Shown here: piece by piece, positions 1 to 8,702 of the stretch | How positions within the stretch are numbered: the stretch's first letter is position 1 | How the letters are laid out: every line of letters starts with the position of its first letter | From: CAZFER01 sp964517495 | GTDB lineage: Bacteria > Hinthialibacterota > Hinthialibacteria > Hinthialibacterales > Hinthialibacteraceae | Assembly: GCA_964517495.1 (NCBI GenBank) | Contig: CAZFER010000011.1 | Span: forward strand, 53,216-117,215 | Direction: 5' to 3' | Length of the DNA stretch: 64,000 nucleotides | The notes under the pieces: model-generated | The model's database searches: none | What the model saw: only the letters and a program-made list of their open reading frames with translations | Told to the model about the DNA's origin: nothing | Program-made: the position numbers and the translations under genes

Positions 1-110
1 GAGATGATAATGACATATGGTATGGGAAAAGCAGGAATTGTCAAAATGGATGGGTATGGTTTATAGAGATTATAATTATGGAGCGTGTGATAATAAGGTA
101 AAAACTATCG

Positions 111-1073
111 TCAAAACCGCACTTCCCGAATATCTTTTTCCAATCCTGTGGATTGGGTGAGGGGGTGATAGAGTGTGGGTTTTCGGGCTTGCAACCAGCG
201 GCGGCCGGTGCATTGGTCGAGGAGGGAGGCATCCAATTCTGCAATGACCATGTCGTCTTGTGCTTTCCAGGTTTCGGTGATAATTCGGCCATAGGGATCG
301 ATAATCATGGCGTTACCGGTGCGTACTTCGTCGTCGTCGATGCCTACCCCGTTACTGAAGATAAGAAACAGGCCGTTGTCATGGGCACGTGAGGGGAGCC
401 ATCGCATTAACCAGCCACGGCCTTTGGGGCCAAGAAATTCCTCTTCAATGGCTTTTGGATTGGTGTTGCGCTCTTCCCACAGTTTGGGATCGATGGCTTT
501 CATCCCGTGTGGGCTTTTTGAACGGCAGCCACCGGTTTGGTGGGGAGCGAGCAGGATATCGGCTCCCATCAAGGCGTTCATTCGGGCATTTTCGATGATG
601 TTGTTATCAAAACAAGTCAAAACACCGATGCGGCAATCATGGGGGGTATCAAAGACAGTGTATTCATGGCCTTGGGAGATATGTTCATTGATAAAGGCAT
701 GGATTTTACGATGGCGATACATTTTGCCATTTGGCAAGGCAACCACATACGTATTGAATAAGCGGCAATCGTCGGCTTCTTCGATTAAGCCAGCACCGAT
801 GATTATCTCATAGCGTTGGGCCAGGTTTTGCAGATGTTGGGATGAGGGGCCATCAAATACCTTTTCAGCCAAAGCAGATAAATCATTGCGGCTTAATTTA
901 CGCAAAAACCAATAGCCGGTGATACAGCATTCAGGAAAAACGATTAATTGAACCTGTTCACTTGCGGCTTGTTTGACGAAGTGTTCGATAGTCTCCATAT
1001 TATTGCTTTTATCACCCGGATTGCTTTGAAATTGAACGGAGGCTGCTTTTATGTTTTTCATATTGATATCCAA
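111..1073 (-). CDS. Carbon-nitrogen hydrolase (nitrilase superfamily)
   Basis: A 320-residue cytoplasmic amidohydrolase of the nitrilase/N-carbamoyl-amidase superfamily. The Glu-Lys-Cys triad is readable: Glu48 in the V-F-P-E-C segment, Lys123 in R-H-R-K-I-H, and Cys154 in V-L-T-C-F-D. The length is typical for a single-domain member. Such enzymes cleave C-N bonds in amides, carbamoyl compounds or nitriles by an acyl-thioester mechanism; the substrate cannot be read from sequence. The residue after the nucleophile is Phe-Asp rather than the more usual Tyr/Asp-x-R/E, so the exact branch is unclear. The start lies 4 bp after the stop of a small secreted-peptide ORF on the same strand, so the two are probably cotranscribed. 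Family assignment is secure; the reaction is unknown. Confidence 0.88.
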   Translation of the reverse strand: MDINMKNIKAASVQFQSNPGDKSNNMETIEHFVKQAASEQVQLIVFPECCITGYWFLRKLSRNDLSALAEKVFDGPSSQHLQNLAQRYEIIIGAGLIEEADDCRLFNTYVVALPNGKMYRHRKIHAFINEHISQGHEYTVFDTPHDCRIGVLTCFDNNIIENARMNALMGADILLAPHQTGGCRSKSPHGMKAIDPKLWEERNTNPKAIEEEFLGPKGRGWLMRWLPSRAHDNGLFLIFSNGVGIDDDEVRTGNAMIIDPYGRIITETWKAQDDMVIAELDASLLDQCTGRRWLQARKPTLYHPLTQSTGLEKDIREVRF

Positions 1074-1077
1074 TCTA

Positions 1078-1239
1078 TTAAACCTGCCCGCTTAATGGAT
1101 TAGTGGAATTTTCATCATCGAAGACTTCCACACTGTTTTCGGGGATATTGAGGGACTGAGAGTGAACGGTCTCTTGAAAAAAGGCGAAATGAATTACAAT
1201 CCAAAGATTAAATAGCATAATAAAACGTTTAAAAAGCAT
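1078..1239 (-). CDS. Small secreted or membrane peptide (hypothetical)
   Basis: A 53-residue ORF just upstream of the nitrilase-family gene. The start is placed at the second in-frame Met because a GGAAAGGA ribosome-binding sequence lies about 8 bases before it; the first Met, at 1260, has none. The first 25 residues form a Lys/Arg-plus-hydrophobic segment like a signal peptide or single membrane anchor, and the rest is acidic and polar. No family is recognised. The 4-bp gap to the next gene and the good RBS support translation, but the length makes this tentative. Confidence 0.4.
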   Translation of the reverse strand: MLFKRFIMLFNLWIVIHFAFFQETVHSQSLNIPENSVEVFDDENSTNPLSGQV

Positions 1240-1380
1240 GGAGATGTTCCTTTCCAGCATGGTGGTCTTGATTTTGAAGATTGCATGCAGATATTAAAAT
1301 GCGAAGTCGAGAAAATGCAAAGAATTAAGTAATATGAGACGTCATTTAATAATGAAATACAAACCAGTGAAGGTAGTGAT

Positions 1381-2508
1381 GTGTATCGATACCCGTTAAA
1401 CCGTCCCTATATAAGTGGCAATGAATTGGAATATATCAAAGATGCGTTGGAGAACCGGCAGTTGGCGGGGGATGGCCCCTATACTCAACGATGCCGTAAA
1501 TTGTTGGAATCAATTTTTCATGGTTCCAAGGTTTTATTAACAACATCATGTACGCATGCCTTGGAAATTACCGCACTGCTTTTATCTATAGGAGAGGGTG
1601 ATGAATTTATTGTTCCATCATTTACGTTTGTTTCAACGGTGAACGCTTTTGCCTTGCGAGGAGCTCGGCCGGTTTTTGTTGATATTCGGCCGGATACATT
1701 GAATATGGATGAAACCCAGCTGGAGTTGCTCATTACTCCACGTACCAAAGCCATCCTTCCCGTTCATTATATGGGTGTGGGGTGTGAGATGGATGAAATT
1801 AACCGAGTATCTATCAAGCATAATATTCCTGTTATTGAAGACAATGCACATGGTTTTTTGGGGAAATATCAAGGCCAATGGTTAGGAACATTTGGCCGTT
1901 TTGCGGCTTTGAGTTTTCATGAAACGAAGAATTTTACCTGTGGTGAGGGTGGTGCCTTGATGATCAATGATGAGGATTATTATGAACAAGCTGAAATTTT
2001 GCGGGAAAAAGGAACCAATCGAAGTCAGTTTTTACGGGGAGAGGCCGATGCGTATAGTTGGGTGGAATTAGGATCGAGTTTTTTGCCTTCTGATTTATTG
2101 GCCGCGGTGTTATATGCTCAATTGGAGGAGAAAGAGGGTATTCAAGCCAAACGAAAGAGGATTTGGGATCGTTATTTCCATGAGTTGAGTGATTGGGGGG
2201 ATCGAATGGGAATTCAATTACCAACTATTCCAAATGAGTGTGAACACCCTTCTCATCAGTTTTATATTCTCATGCCTAATGAATCATTGAGAACTCGTTT
2301 AATAAAGCATTTACATGCGCAAGGTATACAAAGTGCATTTCACTATTTGCCGTTGCATGTATCGAAACAAGGGCAAAAGTATGGGTATCAAAAAGGCGGC
2401 TGCCCCATCGCGGAAGATGTGTGCAGCCGCCTGATTCGTTTTCCGTTTTATAATGATCTTAAAGACGAAGATATGGATTATATCATCAAATCCATAACAT
2501 CATTTTAA
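1381..2508 (+). CDS. rffA: dTDP-4-amino-4,6-dideoxygalactose transaminase (WecE/RffA type)
   Basis: A 375-residue PLP-dependent aminotransferase of the DegT/DnrJ/EryC1 family, full length. It probably moves an amino group from glutamate to a dTDP-4-keto-6-deoxyhexose, giving a 4-amino sugar for surface glycans. Visible PLP features are Lys183 in H-E-T-K-N-F (Schiff-base lysine), Asp154 in I-E-D-N-A-H-G (contacts the pyridine nitrogen) and the S-C-T-H-A-L-E phosphate-binding segment near residue 56. The H-E-T-K-N-F and H-Y-x-x-L-H-x-S segments fit the WecE/RffA branch better than other DegT proteins. The start is GTG with AAGG upstream. Its last 9 bases overlap the convergent ackA gene. No other genes of the pathway are next to it, so the sugar product is inferred from family only. 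Confidence 0.85.
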   Translation: MYRYPLNRPYISGNELEYIKDALENRQLAGDGPYTQRCRKLLESIFHGSKVLLTTSCTHALEITALLLSIGEGDEFIVPSFTFVSTVNAFALRGARPVFVDIRPDTLNMDETQLELLITPRTKAILPVHYMGVGCEMDEINRVSIKHNIPVIEDNAHGFLGKYQGQWLGTFGRFAALSFHETKNFTCGEGGALMINDEDYYEQAEILREKGTNRSQFLRGEADAYSWVELGSSFLPSDLLAAVLYAQLEEKEGIQAKRKRIWDRYFHELSDWGDRMGIQLPTIPNECEHPSHQFYILMPNESLRTRLIKHLHAQGIQSAFHYLPLHVSKQGQKYGYQKGGCPIAEDVCSRLIRFPFYNDLKDEDMDYIIKSITSF

Positions 2509-3759
2509 AATGCATCGGACAGTGTCGCGGGCGAAGACAAGTTCCTCATTGGTTGGGATGGCCCATACTCCAACAGGTGCGTTATCTTTGGAGATTTGAC
2601 CTTCGACACCAACGCATTTTTTGTTTTTCCGTTTATCTATTGAGATTCCCATAAATTCAAGCCCATCACAGGCTTCCAGGCGAACGCTGGCAGAGTTTTC
2701 ACCGATTCCACCGGTAAAAATAACGTGATCCACACCGCCCATAACTCCAGCATAAGAGGCGATATATTTTTTTAATCGATAACAGAACATATCAATGGCG
2801 ATTTGAGCGCGTTCACTTCCTTCATCAGCAGCGCTTTGGATTTCGCGCATATCGCTGGAAACGCCGGAAATACCTAATAATCCTGAATGTTTGTTGAGTA
2901 AATTATTGGCTTCATTCAGGGTTAGCCCCTCTTTGGCCATTAATGTCAGGATAATGGATGGATCCAAATCACCTGTTCGGGTCCCCATTAATAATCCTTC
3001 CAGGGGGGTGAAACCCATGGAGTGATCGACCGATTTGCCGTGATCCAAAGCGGTAATACTGCAGCCGTTTCCCATGTGGCAGGTGATTATGCGGAGTTTA
3101 TCTCTGGTTTTTCCAGCCAGCTGGCCCAACCGGTAAGAAACATAGCGGTGAGAAATTCCGTGAAAACCATATCGCCGAATGCCGTGCTTTTTGTATATGG
3201 AATAGGGTAAGCCATACAAAAAGGCTTTTGGGGGCATGGTTTGATGGAAAGCAGTGTCAAAAATAGCGACATGAGGGCAATGGGAAAGAATATCCCGGGT
3301 AGCAAAGTACCCTTTTAAGTTATGGGGATTATGTAAGGGAGCAAATTCAACACAGGCCCGTATACCCGAGACGATATTTTCATCGATCACGACGGATTCA
3401 GTAAAGCGTTCACCACCATGGACGATACGGTGGCCAACCGCTTCAATCTCTTTAGGTGAGGAAACAACACCCTTTTCCGGATCGGTAAGGGCTCGCAAGG
3501 CATGAGAGATGGCTTCGCCATGATCGAGAATTTCAATCGGTTCTTTTTCTTCAGGGGGGAGGGAATCTTTTTTTTCGGGAAGGTGTAAAGGATTTTCATT
3601 CAAAAACTGGTACCGAAGAATGGCTGGAGATAAGCCAATTTTTTCCACCACACCCCGAGCGAGAACGACTTCATTTTGATCTTTGATGCGATTTAAATCG
3701 GTTTCGATTAATTGGAACTTTACTGACGAGCTACCGCAATTTAAAACAAGTACTTTCAT
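2500..3759 (-). CDS. ackA: Acetate kinase
   Basis: A 419-residue cytoplasmic acetate kinase of usual length. It interconverts acetyl phosphate plus ADP with acetate plus ATP. The ASKHA-fold signatures are clear: V-L-N-C-G-S-S-S-V-K at the N-terminus, G-H-R-I-V-H-G-G-E, F-D-T-A-F-H-Q-T-M-P, the glycine-rich C-H-M-G-N-G-C-S segment, G-T-R-T-G-D-L-D-P, and F-T-G-G-I-G-E-N-S near the C-terminus. GAGG precedes the ATG. It sits 54 bp downstream of pta on the same strand, so the pair forms the standard acetyl-CoA to acetate route giving ATP by substrate-level phosphorylation. This supports a fermentative or acetate-forming lifestyle. A residue 40-60 Glu/Pro-rich insertion is mildly unusual. Confidence 0.97.
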   Translation of the reverse strand: MKVLVLNCGSSSVKFQLIETDLNRIKDQNEVVLARGVVEKIGLSPAILRYQFLNENPLHLPEKKDSLPPEEKEPIEILDHGEAISHALRALTDPEKGVVSSPKEIEAVGHRIVHGGERFTESVVIDENIVSGIRACVEFAPLHNPHNLKGYFATRDILSHCPHVAIFDTAFHQTMPPKAFLYGLPYSIYKKHGIRRYGFHGISHRYVSYRLGQLAGKTRDKLRIITCHMGNGCSITALDHGKSVDHSMGFTPLEGLLMGTRTGDLDPSIILTLMAKEGLTLNEANNLLNKHSGLLGISGVSSDMREIQSAADEGSERAQIAIDMFCYRLKKYIASYAGVMGGVDHVIFTGGIGENSASVRLEACDGLEFMGISIDKRKNKKCVGVEGQISKDNAPVGVWAIPTNEELVFARDTVRCILK

Positions 3760-3813
3760 GCTGTATATCCTCTATTGGTAGAAGTACATCATTGTTTATC
3801 AGAACGATGGTAA

Positions 3814-4824
3814 TTATTGTAAACCTTTGGCGGCTTGAGCCTGAACACAGGTGATGGCGATCGTATTAAAAATATCATTGGCGCTGCAACCACGGGATAA
3901 ATCATTGACCGGTAAAGCCATCCCTTGTAGCAAGGGGCCATAGGCTTCTGCTTTTGCCAATCGTTCTGTTAATTTGTAAGCGATATTTCCTGCGTTTAAA
4001 TCAGGGAAAATCAGTGTATTAGCGATTCCGGCCACCGGACTGTCTGGTGCTTTACGTTTGCCGATAGCCTCGATTAATGCAGTATCAGCTTGCAATTCAC
4101 CGTCAATTTTTAAGTCCGGCCTGCGGTCCCGAGCGATTTTGGTGGCTTCGATCACTTTTTCGACGATGGGATGGCTTGCACTGCCATAAGTTGAGAAAGA
4201 AAGCATGGCAACGACTGGTTCCACACCCACCAGGGCTTTCATGGAATCAGCGGTTGATATGGCGATATCAGCCAATTGTTCGGGTGTTGGATCGGGGACC
4301 ACACCGCAGTCACCATACATTAATGTTCCTTGGGCGCCGTAAGGGCAGTCGGGAACGATCATCATGAAGCAGGATGAGACGGTTTTGATTCCCTCTGTGA
4401 TGCCAATAATTTGAATAGCCGAACGGATCACGTTGGCGGTGGCGTTTACGGCTCCAGCCACCATTCCATCTGCGGCATCTTCACGAACCATCATGGCGCC
4501 ATAATAGAGTGGGTCACGGAAAGTTTCATCGGCTTTTTCTTTGGTTAATCCTTTGTTTTTGCGGCGTTCAGCGAATAACTCAGACCAGGCATCACGTTGC
4601 GGATGGGTCATATGATCCACAATATTGATTTCCTCAAGGGAAATTCCTTCTTTGTCAGCGGCAGCCTGGATATCCGCTGATTCACTTATCAATATGACTT
4701 GAGCAATTTTCTCATCCGTAGCTCGCCGTGCGGCTTCCAACATACGTTTGTCGGTTGCTTCGGGCAAAACGATTCGAAGAGGATTTCTTTTCGCTTCATT
4801 TAGAATTCGTTCCAATGGGTGCAT
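3814..4824 (-). CDS. pta: Phosphate acetyltransferase
   Basis: A 336-residue short-form phosphotransacetylase lacking the N-terminal P-loop/DRTGG regulatory domains of the long E. coli type. It converts acetyl-CoA and phosphate to acetyl phosphate and CoA. Family signatures include the N-terminal R-I-V-L-P-E-A-T-D segment, the central S-S-C-F-M-M-I-V-P segment, D-G-E-L-Q-A-D, the L-I-F-P-D-L-N-A-G-N segment and the C-terminal L-S-R-G-C-S segment. AGAGGA precedes the ATG. It lies upstream of ackA in the same direction and downstream of the ribosome hibernation gene by 42 bp, so hpf-pta-ackA may be one transcript. Confidence 0.96.
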   Translation of the reverse strand: MHPLERILNEAKRNPLRIVLPEATDKRMLEAARRATDEKIAQVILISESADIQAAADKEGISLEEINIVDHMTHPQRDAWSELFAERRKNKGLTKEKADETFRDPLYYGAMMVREDAADGMVAGAVNATANVIRSAIQIIGITEGIKTVSSCFMMIVPDCPYGAQGTLMYGDCGVVPDPTPEQLADIAISTADSMKALVGVEPVVAMLSFSTYGSASHPIVEKVIEATKIARDRRPDLKIDGELQADTALIEAIGKRKAPDSPVAGIANTLIFPDLNAGNIAYKLTERLAKAEAYGPLLQGMALPVNDLSRGCSANDIFNTIAITCVQAQAAKGLQ

Positions 4825-4866
4825 AGTGTCCTCTGCGTACTCCCTTTTCCGAATAGCGTGGAAATT

Positions 4867-5160
4867 TTAGGTTTTTTGGTTGATATGTTTGTCTTTTTCT
4901 TTGCGGAGTTGGGCCTCAACTTTACTCACGGCTTTGTCGATGCAGGTGCGAACATTCTCGCCGCGGTCGCTGCCGTGCAGAACTTTATGAAGACCATGAA
5001 ATGTGATCTCCACAAATTGATCATTATCATTTCGTTCAAGCACAACATGCGCTTCACAATTCCCGTGAGCATATTTTTCCAGTTTAGAGATTTTTCTCTC
5101 CACGTATTCACGTAAAGGTTCGGAGAGCTGATGTCTACGGCTGGTGATATCAATATGCAT
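4867..5160 (-). CDS. hpf: Ribosome hibernation promoting factor (short HPF/RaiA family)
   Basis: A 97-residue short-form HPF/YfiA protein. It binds the 30S decoding region of idle ribosomes and promotes their inactivation or dimerisation. The conserved M-H-I-D-I-T-S-R start, the R-E-Y-V-E-R-K-I-S-K-L-E-K-Y helix and the A-H-V-V-L-E-R strand are present; the long-form C-terminal dimerisation domain is absent. The start is placed at the second possible codon because AAAGGGG lies 9 bases before it; an upstream GTG at 5166 has too short a spacing. It precedes pta-ackA in the same direction, which fits shared stationary-phase or energy-state control. Confidence 0.93.
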   Translation of the reverse strand: MHIDITSRRHQLSEPLREYVERKISKLEKYAHGNCEAHVVLERNDNDQFVEITFHGLHKVLHGSDRGENVRTCIDKAVSKVEAQLRKEKDKHINQKT

Positions 5161-5347
5161 AGGCACAAACCCCTTTTAATTATTATAGTATTTTCTTTGC
5201 ATCAGAATCGAAAGCCGTGTGTGATAATTTTCTACAATTCTATTGCGTTTAATCACTTCTTTTAATATTCCTTTCATCAAATCAACACGAGGATGCTATT
5301 GGGTGGAATGAATTCTTTGTAGGGTAAATACTCTCTGTTTATCTCTA

Positions 5348-6493
5348 TTAATCATATAAAGACCAGTCTTTGACCTGGATGACTTCTTCGTTAGTGATGA
5401 ATTCAATATCAGATACAGTTTCACCTTTTTTTACTCGAATCATTTCTCGATCTTGTGGATCATCCCGGTTAATATAACCGTTTTCTCGTTCTCCATTATA
5501 ATATTCTTTGGTTACTGGATACAAAAAGGAAGGTGAAAATTCGTCTTCGGCGAAGGGACCGACCCGGGCTGGTCCTACAAATCGTGGATCAATGGGTTCA
5601 ATCAAAAGTTCATATTCCCCAGGAGGAATACCGTTAAACACAAACTCGCCGGTTAATTCAATTAACAGATCAGAAACAACGGAATAGGAGTCGACTAGTG
5701 GTGTATCAACTTTAACAGCCACAACATTGGCACCTTGTACCCATTCATTGGTTGGGCGGATGACCGTGCCTTTGATGGTTCCTAATTCTGAATTCAAATT
5801 GTCGCCGGGATAATGTGATTTCAAGGTCATTTTATCATCCTGGCTGAGGGATAATGGTGAAACCATATCGTTTGTTTCAAGAGGAAACATAATAGGCAAA
5901 AATAAGTTATTGGAGGGATCGTTATCGAAAGCAAATTCAGTATGAACCTGGGAGTGATCCAATCCCACAAAATGCCCAATTTCATGTAGCATGGTGGAAT
6001 AAAGCCGAAGGTTATTGGTGCCATCATCGGTGATCAATTTTCCATTGAGAATAATGGTTGAATTTTTTATTTCACCGGAACCATTGTTAAAGGAATTACT
6101 GGTATACCCCATAAAAATTTCAGATGCTCCCTGGCCGCGTAACATGTCCAGGATTTCCCCGTTATTATCAAAAATCACAGGATTAGTTCCTTCGTCGAGA
6201 TGATTAAAGAACTCGTTGAAATTTTCCGATGTAACATCTTGTTCCAATAAGCCCTTAAATTCCAGATTAAGAAGGGAATGAGGGACATTAGACCACTCCC
6301 GGCAAGCGAGAATCACCAATTGTTGGGCAATATTTTCGGAACAAAACCCTAAGTTTCCAAGGTCGATTACGTAAGGAATTTGGGGATTAGTCCATCGCAG
6401 AACAGCGCCTGTGGATAGAACAATGGGATTACCGGCAAAAGAACACTGTGCGATAAGTAAAACGATAATAAGACCGAACAAACAGATTTTCAT
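5348..6493 (-). CDS. Secreted matrixin-like zinc metalloprotease
   Basis: A 381-residue exported protein. Residues 1-20 form a signal peptide ending in S-F-A. The zinc motif H-E-x-x-H-x-x-G-x-D-H is complete: His170, Glu171, His174, His180, as in matrixins and other metzincins. Upstream residues 30-60 carry the W-x-x-P-x-I-P-Y-V-I-D segment typical of matrixin catalytic domains that expect substrate-like strands. After about residue 230 a beta-rich region with the pattern G-T-V-I-R-P-T-N-E-W-V-Q-G-A-N-V-V-A resembles carboxypeptidase-regulatory/transthyretin-like modules. It probably acts on extracellular or periplasmic protein. It stands alone, followed upstream by a 1-kb noncoding stretch, so it has its own promoter. 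Confidence 0.85.
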   Translation of the reverse strand: MKICLFGLIIVLLIAQCSFAGNPIVLSTGAVLRWTNPQIPYVIDLGNLGFCSENIAQQLVILACREWSNVPHSLLNLEFKGLLEQDVTSENFNEFFNHLDEGTNPVIFDNNGEILDMLRGQGASEIFMGYTSNSFNNGSGEIKNSTIILNGKLITDDGTNNLRLYSTMLHEIGHFVGLDHSQVHTEFAFDNDPSNNLFLPIMFPLETNDMVSPLSLSQDDKMTLKSHYPGDNLNSELGTIKGTVIRPTNEWVQGANVVAVKVDTPLVDSYSVVSDLLIELTGEFVFNGIPPGEYELLIEPIDPRFVGPARVGPFAEDEFSPSFLYPVTKEYYNGERENGYINRDDPQDREMIRVKKGETVSDIEFITNEEVIQVKDWSLYD

Positions 6494-7482
6494 GTCGAAT
6501 TAACTAATGGAAGAATTTTATTTCTATTTCTAACGATATCATAATACGTTCAAAACAAAAGAACCATAACTGCTAAAAGTCTCTTAAAAAAGCTTTCCCC
6601 TTTTTGGGGACGTTAGCATCTTGTTTTTAAAACTTAAGTGGTTAGCCATGTGTGGTTCCATTCCTCTCCTCAAGATTGGGAGGGGCCAGGGGAGGGTTGA
6701 TATGAAAACGTTGAGCACAATCATTTAACCCCCTCCTGATCTCCCCCATTTCATTGGGGGAATCGTGGGGCTAATTATAAGTTTTCCCTCCCTTTTCACT
6801 TCATATGGCTGGCATGTTACTTTAAAACAAATTCATCTTAATTACTGGAGAGTGCGAAGTTCTAGCCTTAAGTTTAATAAAATAAATATGTTAGTAGTGT
6901 TTCTGCTCGTCAGTTATAACTCATTGAATTTAGGGGATTTACGGTCAAACTACTCAAGAATTTCGCATTCGTGAGTTAATTAAGCGAATAATAATTATTT
7001 TAATTGGATGTTCAGTAAATTCAATTTATTATGATAATGAATTGAATTTTTAGCACTTATCGTAATCTTTTGTTAGGTGATTATTGGTCATTATTATAAA
7101 ACATATGTTAAATCATTAAAAAAAAAATCAAGTATCTCTCTTGTTTTTCAAAATTTGTCCGATTATATTTAAGAATCTTTCCAGGTGTCAATAAATTGGA
7201 TTTTATCGAATCTTTTTGCGTGAATTGTTCTTTTTTCTTGATTATAATGAAGAGTATTTTAAGAGAGAGTTAGTATCAAGTTCGTTATTTTGTTCATTGA
7301 AAAAAATAAATTTGTTGCATTGACATCAAAGAGAAAATCTTTTATGGTAGCCGCGTTGGCAAAGGTTAATACCATAAGTTCATTACACACTTGGAAGCCT
7401 ATTTCTTTGTTATAAGATGTATTTTTAATGTACTATTGTTGTTATGAGGGTATGAGGGAAATCTCCAGAAGGTGCATTTGAC
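6494..7482. other. Long AT-rich noncoding region
   Basis: About 990 bases between divergent matrixin and M23 genes. It holds one copy of a dispersed repeat at 6655-6770 and is otherwise strongly AT-rich, with several homopolymer A or T runs between 6990 and 7300. A 69-codon ORF at 6765-6974 overlaps the repeat, has no family or ribosome-binding site and is considered chance. No RNA gene was recognised. Promoters for both flanking genes must lie here but no clear consensus pair was found. Confidence 0.6.
6655..6770 (+). repeat. Dispersed ~116-bp intergenic repeat, copy 1
   Basis: This stretch matches, in inverted orientation, the stretch at 29841-29960 over nearly its whole length with scattered mismatches. 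Shared blocks include AAGATTGGGAGGGG, GGGGAGGGTTGATATGAAAA, TTTAACCCCCTCCT and CCATTTCATTGGGGGA. Each end carries C-rich and G-rich runs that can pair with each other internally, so the element can fold. It resembles small non-autonomous repeats (REP/MITE-like) found between genes. No open reading frame or transposase is attached. Confidence 0.85.
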
Positions 7483-8697
7483 ATGAAGCGCCAGCAAAGG
7501 GATTTCCTATCTTTGCCATCCTTTTATGATGTTCTCGGCTTTTATTTTCGTGAGCGTTTGGAGTCCGTAACGCAGGCTATTTCGGGAAAATCCCGAAATA
7601 CGAACCAATCGGTTCGGGGACAAAAAAAAAGGATGTTATTTTTGTTATTAATATTGAATGATCTCGTCCGATGGTCATGTAAGCATTTTTCTGTTCGGAG
7701 GGTCCGAATTCCACAATTTGCAATTTGGGGAAGTGCAGGGATTCTATTGGGCTATGGAATAATTACTTATGGTAATTATTGGCCCAAACCGGACACATCT
7801 CTGGATATTTCGGGATTGATCAATGGACAGAATGTATCCCAGGCGGATTGGAATTCCTCGCTGGCGAACTATTCTGGAGAGGATCAAGACCAGTCGACAG
7901 ATATTCCACCCGAGTTGTACCCCGAATTAGCCTACATCAATCGAGAGCCAATTTTAATTGCCCATTCAGGATTACCATCAAATTCCTTTAGTGAGATGCA
8001 TGAAACGGTTGGGATAATTCATCCACAAACACAAAACCCCACATTACATAACAATCATAAAGGTAGAGAAAAGAAAGAGTTACCTTCAGTTAAGGGGATC
8101 TATCACATAGTTCGATCCGGGGAGAATCCTTGGGTATTGGCGAAACTCTATGATGTCAGCCATGAGCATATTACGGCTTATAATTCATCAATAAACCCGA
8201 CTCGTATGAAAATCGGAGACAAATTGTTTATACCCGGTGCGAAGGAACCACTTACCTATTCAACAACCACTCGGATGGTTTATCCTCTTCGAACCAAGCG
8301 TATTACCTCCAATTATGGTTTTCGAAAGCATCCAATTGGTGGTGATATTCGGTACCATAAAGGAGTGGATTTTGGTGCTCCAACTGGCACGAGTGTTCGG
8401 GCTGTATTGGATGGTTATGTGAAGGATATTGGAAGTGGTGGTTTGTTAGGCCGGGTGGTTATTTTAAAACATGCCAACGGTTTGGAAACCGTATATGGCC
8501 ATAATAGCCAAATCCTGGTGAAACGAGGTCAACGTGTCAATCAGGGTGATATTATTTCCCGAGTAGGACGGACGGGACGTGCAACTGGACCACACCTTCA
8601 CTTTGAAGTGTGGGAAAATGGCAAACACCAGAATCCCCTCCCTTATTTAACTGGGCGCAAAACCCTCAGTCAGCCGTCCAGCCTTGCCCGGCGATGA
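7483..8697 (+). CDS. LysM and M23 peptidase (LytM-type endopeptidase)
   Basis: A 404-residue cell-wall protein. A basic cytoplasmic N-terminus of about 77 residues precedes one membrane segment at about 78-97, a low-complexity linker, a LysM domain at about 206-251 (Y-H-I-V-R-S-G-E-N-P-W ... K-I-G-D-K-L-F-I-P) and an M23 domain at about 265-390. The zinc ligands are intact: His292 and Asp296 in H-K-G-V-D-F, His371 and His373 in H-L-H-F-E. It should cleave peptidoglycan cross-bridges or activate amidases in the periplasm. The long N-terminal cytoplasmic part is unlike most M23 proteins. It converges with the next gene, leaving 5 bp between stops. Confidence 0.92.
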   Translation: MKRQQRDFLSLPSFYDVLGFYFRERLESVTQAISGKSRNTNQSVRGQKKRMLFLLLILNDLVRWSCKHFSVRRVRIPQFAIWGSAGILLGYGIITYGNYWPKPDTSLDISGLINGQNVSQADWNSSLANYSGEDQDQSTDIPPELYPELAYINREPILIAHSGLPSNSFSEMHETVGIIHPQTQNPTLHNNHKGREKKELPSVKGIYHIVRSGENPWVLAKLYDVSHEHITAYNSSINPTRMKIGDKLFIPGAKEPLTYSTTTRMVYPLRTKRITSNYGFRKHPIGGDIRYHKGVDFGAPTGTSVRAVLDGYVKDIGSGGLLGRVVILKHANGLETVYGHNSQILVKRGQRVNQGDIISRVGRTGRATGPHLHFEVWENGKHQNPLPYLTGRKTLSQPSSLARR

Positions 8698-8702
8698 ATG
8701 TT

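Noticed and set aside
307..813. 168-codon plus-strand ORF
   Set aside because: Antisense to the nitrilase-family gene, which has a complete catalytic triad; no family or RBS on this strand.
6765..6974. 69-codon ORF in the long AT-rich gap
   Set aside because: Overlaps the dispersed repeat, no RBS, no recognisable protein features.
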